DNA from: DATAXP01 sp036272935
Lineage (GTDB): Bacteria; Planctomycetota; Planctomycetia; Pirellulales; PNKZ01
Length of the DNA stretch: 64,000 bases
Assembly (NCBI GenBank): GCA_036272935.1
Contig: DATAXP010000023.1
Location: forward strand, 62,001 to 126,000
Direction: 5' to 3'
The position numbers and the translations under genes were made by a program. Below the pieces are notes generated by a model. It was not told the origin of the DNA. It searched no databases and worked only from the letters and a program-made list of their open reading frames with translations. Numbering within the stretch: position 1 is the first letter of the stretch; each line of letters starts with the position of its first letter. Positions 61,671 to 64,000 of the stretch are shown piece by piece.

Positions 61671-61765
61671 GCGAAGGTAGAAGGCGCAAGGTAGAAGCGG
61701 GAAGGGCCGGGAATTCTCCGTTGCTTCTAGCTTCCGCCTTTTCGCTTCTACCTTTTCCGTGCTTC
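61671..61765. repeat. AGAAGG/CTTCTACC-type inverted repeat between the VOC gene and prmC
   Basis: GAAGGTAGAAGGCGCAAGGT and AGAAGCGGGAAGG on the left face CTTCTAGCTTCCGCCTTTTC and GCTTCTACC on the right, so the region can fold into an imperfect hairpin. It also forms the last codons of prmC. Confidence 0.6.
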
Positions 61766-62635
61766 GGCGACGCGCGGTAGGCCGGCGAGGTCTTTAACTG
61801 TCGGCATCAACTGCCAGCGGCCGTCGGCGGTGAGCAGCTCGCGCACCGCCTCGTCGATCATCGGGCTGATTTCCAGGAGCAGCGAGCCGCCGGGCTGGAG
61901 GCGTTCGGCAGCTTGCGGGATCAGCCGCTCGATGACTTCCGTCCCTTGCGGCCCAGCCTCAAGCGCCTCGCGCGGCTCGAATCGGCGCACATCGGCGGCG
62001 AGACCTGCCATCTCGCTGGACTTCACGTAAGGCGGATTGCTCGCGATGAAGTCGAACTTCGCGTCCTTCGCAACCGAGGCGAGCAAATCGCCTTGCAGAA
62101 ACGCGATCCGCGCGCTCACGCCATGTTCCGCGGCATTGGAGCGGGCTACTTCGAGTGCTGCGGCACTAATGTCGGTTGCCATCACCCCACAGTTCGGCAG
62201 TTGCTTGGCGGCGCAGATCGCGATGATGCCGCTGCCAGTCCCAACGTCGGCGATCCGCCATGGCTCGTCCCGTGGCGGTTGCTGACGGATGAGATCGAGC
62301 AGCCGAATTACCAGGAACTCAGTCTCTGGCCGCGGAATCAGCACGTCGGTAGTGACGCGGAACGGCAGCGAAAAGAACTCGCGTCGCCCGACGAGATAAG
62401 CGACGGGCATCCCCTCGGCGCGCTGCTTCACCAGTTCGCGATACGCCGCGCGCTGCGAATCGTTGGGCTGCTCCTCGAAACGCGTGTAAAGCTCGATGCG
62501 CTGGCAGCGGAGCACGTGTGCGAGCAGCACCTCGGCATCCAACCGGGGACTATCGGCCCCGCGCCCTTTCAGGTAGTCGGCCGTCCACGCCAGCAGCCGG
62601 CCGATCGTCCACGGGGCGGAGGCGGCGTCAGCCAC
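61748..62635 (-). CDS. prmC: Peptide chain release factor N5-glutamine methyltransferase
   Basis: A 295-residue SAM-dependent enzyme that methylates the GGQ glutamine of release factors. The N-terminal helical domain (LDAEVLLAHVLRCQRIELYT) is followed by the SAM site (IADVGTGSGIIAICAA) and the signature FIASNPPYVKSSE. It lies just downstream of its substrate gene prfA. Start is GTG 62635. Its last residues ARKR run into a repeat. Confidence 0.93.
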   Translation of the reverse strand: MADAASAPWTIGRLLAWTADYLKGRGADSPRLDAEVLLAHVLRCQRIELYTRFEEQPNDSQRAAYRELVKQRAEGMPVAYLVGRREFFSLPFRVTTDVLIPRPETEFLVIRLLDLIRQQPPRDEPWRIADVGTGSGIIAICAAKQLPNCGVMATDISAAALEVARSNAAEHGVSARIAFLQGDLLASVAKDAKFDFIASNPPYVKSSEMAGLAADVRRFEPREALEAGPQGTEVIERLIPQAAERLQPGGSLLLEISPMIDEAVRELLTADGRWQLMPTVKDLAGLPRVAEARKR

Positions 62636-62649
62636 GGGACGCTCCCAAG

Positions 62650-62734
62650 GCAGAATGCAGAAGGATGAAGACAGAAGTTCGGACGGCAGCTAAGTGTGCC
62701 TTTATTTCTGCCTTCTGCCTTCTGCCTTCTGCCT
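62650..62734. repeat. CTTCTGCCTT tandem/inverted repeat between prfA and prmC
   Basis: The plus strand has GCAGAATGCAGAAGGATGAA on the left and the unit TTCTGCC in several tandem copies on the right (CTTCTGCCTTCTGCCTTCTG); the two sides can pair. Confidence 0.65.
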
Positions 62735-63805
62735 TCATTCAAAAGCGTCCCGCTGCTGCTGCCGGTCGTACTCGATGAGCGCGGCGTGCACCGGTTCCAG
62801 ATTGCCGGCAATGATCTTGTCGAGCTGGTACAGCGACAGGTTGATGCGGTGGTCGGTGAGCCGGTTCTGCGGGAAATTGTAGGTGCGGATGCGCTCGCTG
62901 CGATCCCCCGAACCGACGAGCGTCTTGCGCTCCTGCGAGCGCTTAGCATGTTCCTGCTCGCGCTTGTGCTCGTACAGTCGCGTCTTCAGCACGCGCAGCG
63001 CTTTGGCGAAGTTCTTGTGCTGGCTCTTCTCGTCCTGGCACTGCACGACGATGCCCGACTCGAGATGCGTGAGCCGCACGGCCGACTGCGTTTTGTTCAC
63101 GTGCTGCCCGCCAGGGCCGCTGGCGCAGAACAGGTCCTTGCGATAATCGTCCGGCTTGATGTCGATCTCGACGTCCTCCGGCTCAGGCATCACGGCCACC
63201 GTGGCGGCCGAAGTGTGTACGCGTCCCTGGGCTTCGGTCTCGGGGACGCGCTGCACGCGGTGACCGCCGCTCTCGTAGCGCAGGAGCTGATACACCTGTT
63301 CCCCTTCGAGGCCCAGGATCAGCTCCTTGAATCCGCCCAGCTCGGTGGCACTCATGTCCATGATTTCGACCTTCCACCCCTTCGACTCGGCGTAGTGCTT
63401 GTACATGTCGTACAAGTCGCGGGCGAATAGTCCCGCCTCTTCGCCGCCGGTGCCGGCGCGGATTTCGACGATGCAACGGGCCCGCGCCGCATCTTCGCCG
63501 CCGATCGTCATGTCGAGCAGCTCGTGCCATAGCGCCTCGCGCTGCTCGCGCAGTTCGGGCAATTCGGCCTCGGCCAGTTCACGCAGTTCGGCGTCGCCGT
63601 CGGCCGCCAAGGCCATGGCATCGGCGATTTGCTGATTGAGGTCGCGAAAGCGGCGATACTTGGTGGCCACCTTGGCCAACGAGCCGCGTTCGCGGGCCAC
63701 GGCGGCAATCTGCGCCGAATTGCTGAGCACCGCCGGGTCGGTGAGTTTTTGCTCGAGCTCGTCGAACCTGGCAAGCTGTTTGTCGAGCGTTTCCCTGATG
63801 TTCAT
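62735..63805 (-). CDS. prfA: Peptide chain release factor 1
   Basis: A 356-residue release factor for UAA and UAG stop codons. The catalytic GGQ is in ASGPGGQHVNKTQSAVRLTH, and the codon-reading tripeptide region is VPETEAQGRVHTSA, a PxT form (PET) in place of the usual PAT/PVT. ELGGFKELILGLEG and DHRINLSLYQLDKI are normal. It sits in the conserved order rpmE-prfA-prmC. Confidence 0.95.
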   Translation of the reverse strand: MNIRETLDKQLARFDELEQKLTDPAVLSNSAQIAAVARERGSLAKVATKYRRFRDLNQQIADAMALAADGDAELRELAEAELPELREQREALWHELLDMTIGGEDAARARCIVEIRAGTGGEEAGLFARDLYDMYKHYAESKGWKVEIMDMSATELGGFKELILGLEGEQVYQLLRYESGGHRVQRVPETEAQGRVHTSAATVAVMPEPEDVEIDIKPDDYRKDLFCASGPGGQHVNKTQSAVRLTHLESGIVVQCQDEKSQHKNFAKALRVLKTRLYEHKREQEHAKRSQERKTLVGSGDRSERIRTYNFPQNRLTDHRINLSLYQLDKIIAGNLEPVHAALIEYDRQQQRDAFE

Positions 63806-63851
63806 GGCCAGCGGTCGAGCGTGAGGACGAGGAGCGACGCGAACAGGTCAA

Positions 63852-63888
63852 CAAAAAGGGCGCAAGGCCGCATCGACGGCCAGCGCCC
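63852..63888 (-). terminator. Rho-independent terminator after rpmE
   Basis: On the minus strand GGGCGC..TGGCCG and CGGCC..GCGCCC form a stem with a short loop, followed by TTTTTGTT. It separates rpmE from prfA. Confidence 0.85.
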
Positions 63889-63906
63889 AAACGTGATCTG
63901 CGGTCG

Positions 63907-64000
63907 CTACTCGGCGGCGGCGGGCTCGCTGGCGGCCGGCTCGACCTTGGCCCCCTTCTTGCCGCGCTTGAGGCTCGCGTACCCCGCGGCCGAGAACTTG
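63907..64000 (-). CDS. rpmE: 50S ribosomal protein L31, C-terminal part
   Basis: Only the last 30 codons are inside the window; the gene continues past the right edge. The fragment reads KFSAAGYASLKRGKKGAKVE followed by an Ala/Glu-rich tail, which matches the C-terminal extension of planctomycete L31. The order rpmE-prfA-prmC supports the call, though the fragment is short. A terminator follows within 20 nt. Confidence 0.65.
   Translation of the reverse strand, partial: KFSAAGYASLKRGKKGAKVEPAASEPAAAE

Overview
The window looks like a chromosomal piece of a planctomycete, most likely of the Pirellulales type (inference from gene content; the taxon cannot be proven from the window alone). The evidence is GC-rich DNA, an alternative complex III operon with the DUF3341 subunit ActD, a formylmethanofuran dehydrogenase subunit B homologue (C1 transfer), a DUF5117/DUF5118 zinc metalloprotease, a secreted repeat protein with the planctomycete N-terminal motif FEPLE-VRRLLT, DUF6807 and ThuA-type secreted proteins, a tandem pair of TatA proteins, and many short palindromic intergenic repeats.

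Layout. 1-2094: end of a membrane protein, a secreted alpha/beta hydrolase and a ThuA-like protein. 2195-3520: FhcB/FmdB. 3533-17739 (all minus): a complete respiratory module, transcribed NDH-2, ActA, ActB, ActC, ActD, ActE, ActF, a small membrane protein, SCO, then caa3 oxidase subunits II, I, III and IV, many joined by 4-nt stop/start overlaps. 17814-21636: a large secreted beta-helix and repeat protein, frameshifted near its N terminus. 21836-25126: MalQ, a REP-bounded RAYT transposase, and a P-II/receiver-like gene pair. 25207-31848: metalloprotease, APH-like kinase, DsbD-like reductase. 31868-37228: small lipoprotein, ValRS with an in-frame repeat, and citramalate synthase (cimA) with an attenuation leader. 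37478-40354: SMP-30, esterase, and a frameshifted DUF6807 protein. 40674-45795: redoxin, small membrane protein, BON-domain protein, lipoprotein. 45901-52965: TPR protein, ExbB, ExbD, a Pro-rich/toroid membrane protein, TatA, TatA. 53076-59755: glyA, response regulator, TPR protein, xerD, galE, HD hydrolase. 59735-64000: murA, VOC protein, prmC, prfA, rpmE (partial).

Three things stand out. (1) Upstream of cimA, on the minus strand, lies a classical transcription attenuator: a sigma70-like promoter, an apparently leaderless 20-residue leader peptide rich in Ile and Val, an antiterminator that can form across its stop codon, and a terminator with a U7 tract. (2) Palindromic intergenic repeats have entered coding sequences in frame: inside the ValRS catalytic domain, inside the SCO signal peptide, at the C termini of SCO, MurA and the APH-like kinase, and in the SMP-30 signal peptide. 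(3) An ExbB/ExbD pair is followed by a protein with N-terminal membrane helices, a long Pro-rich linker and an alpha/alpha-toroid domain, which looks like an alternative TonB-type energy-coupling assembly.

No tRNA, rRNA, CRISPR array or prophage was seen. Two genes carry apparent single-base frameshifts (near 21531 and 39920), which may be real or may be assembly errors.
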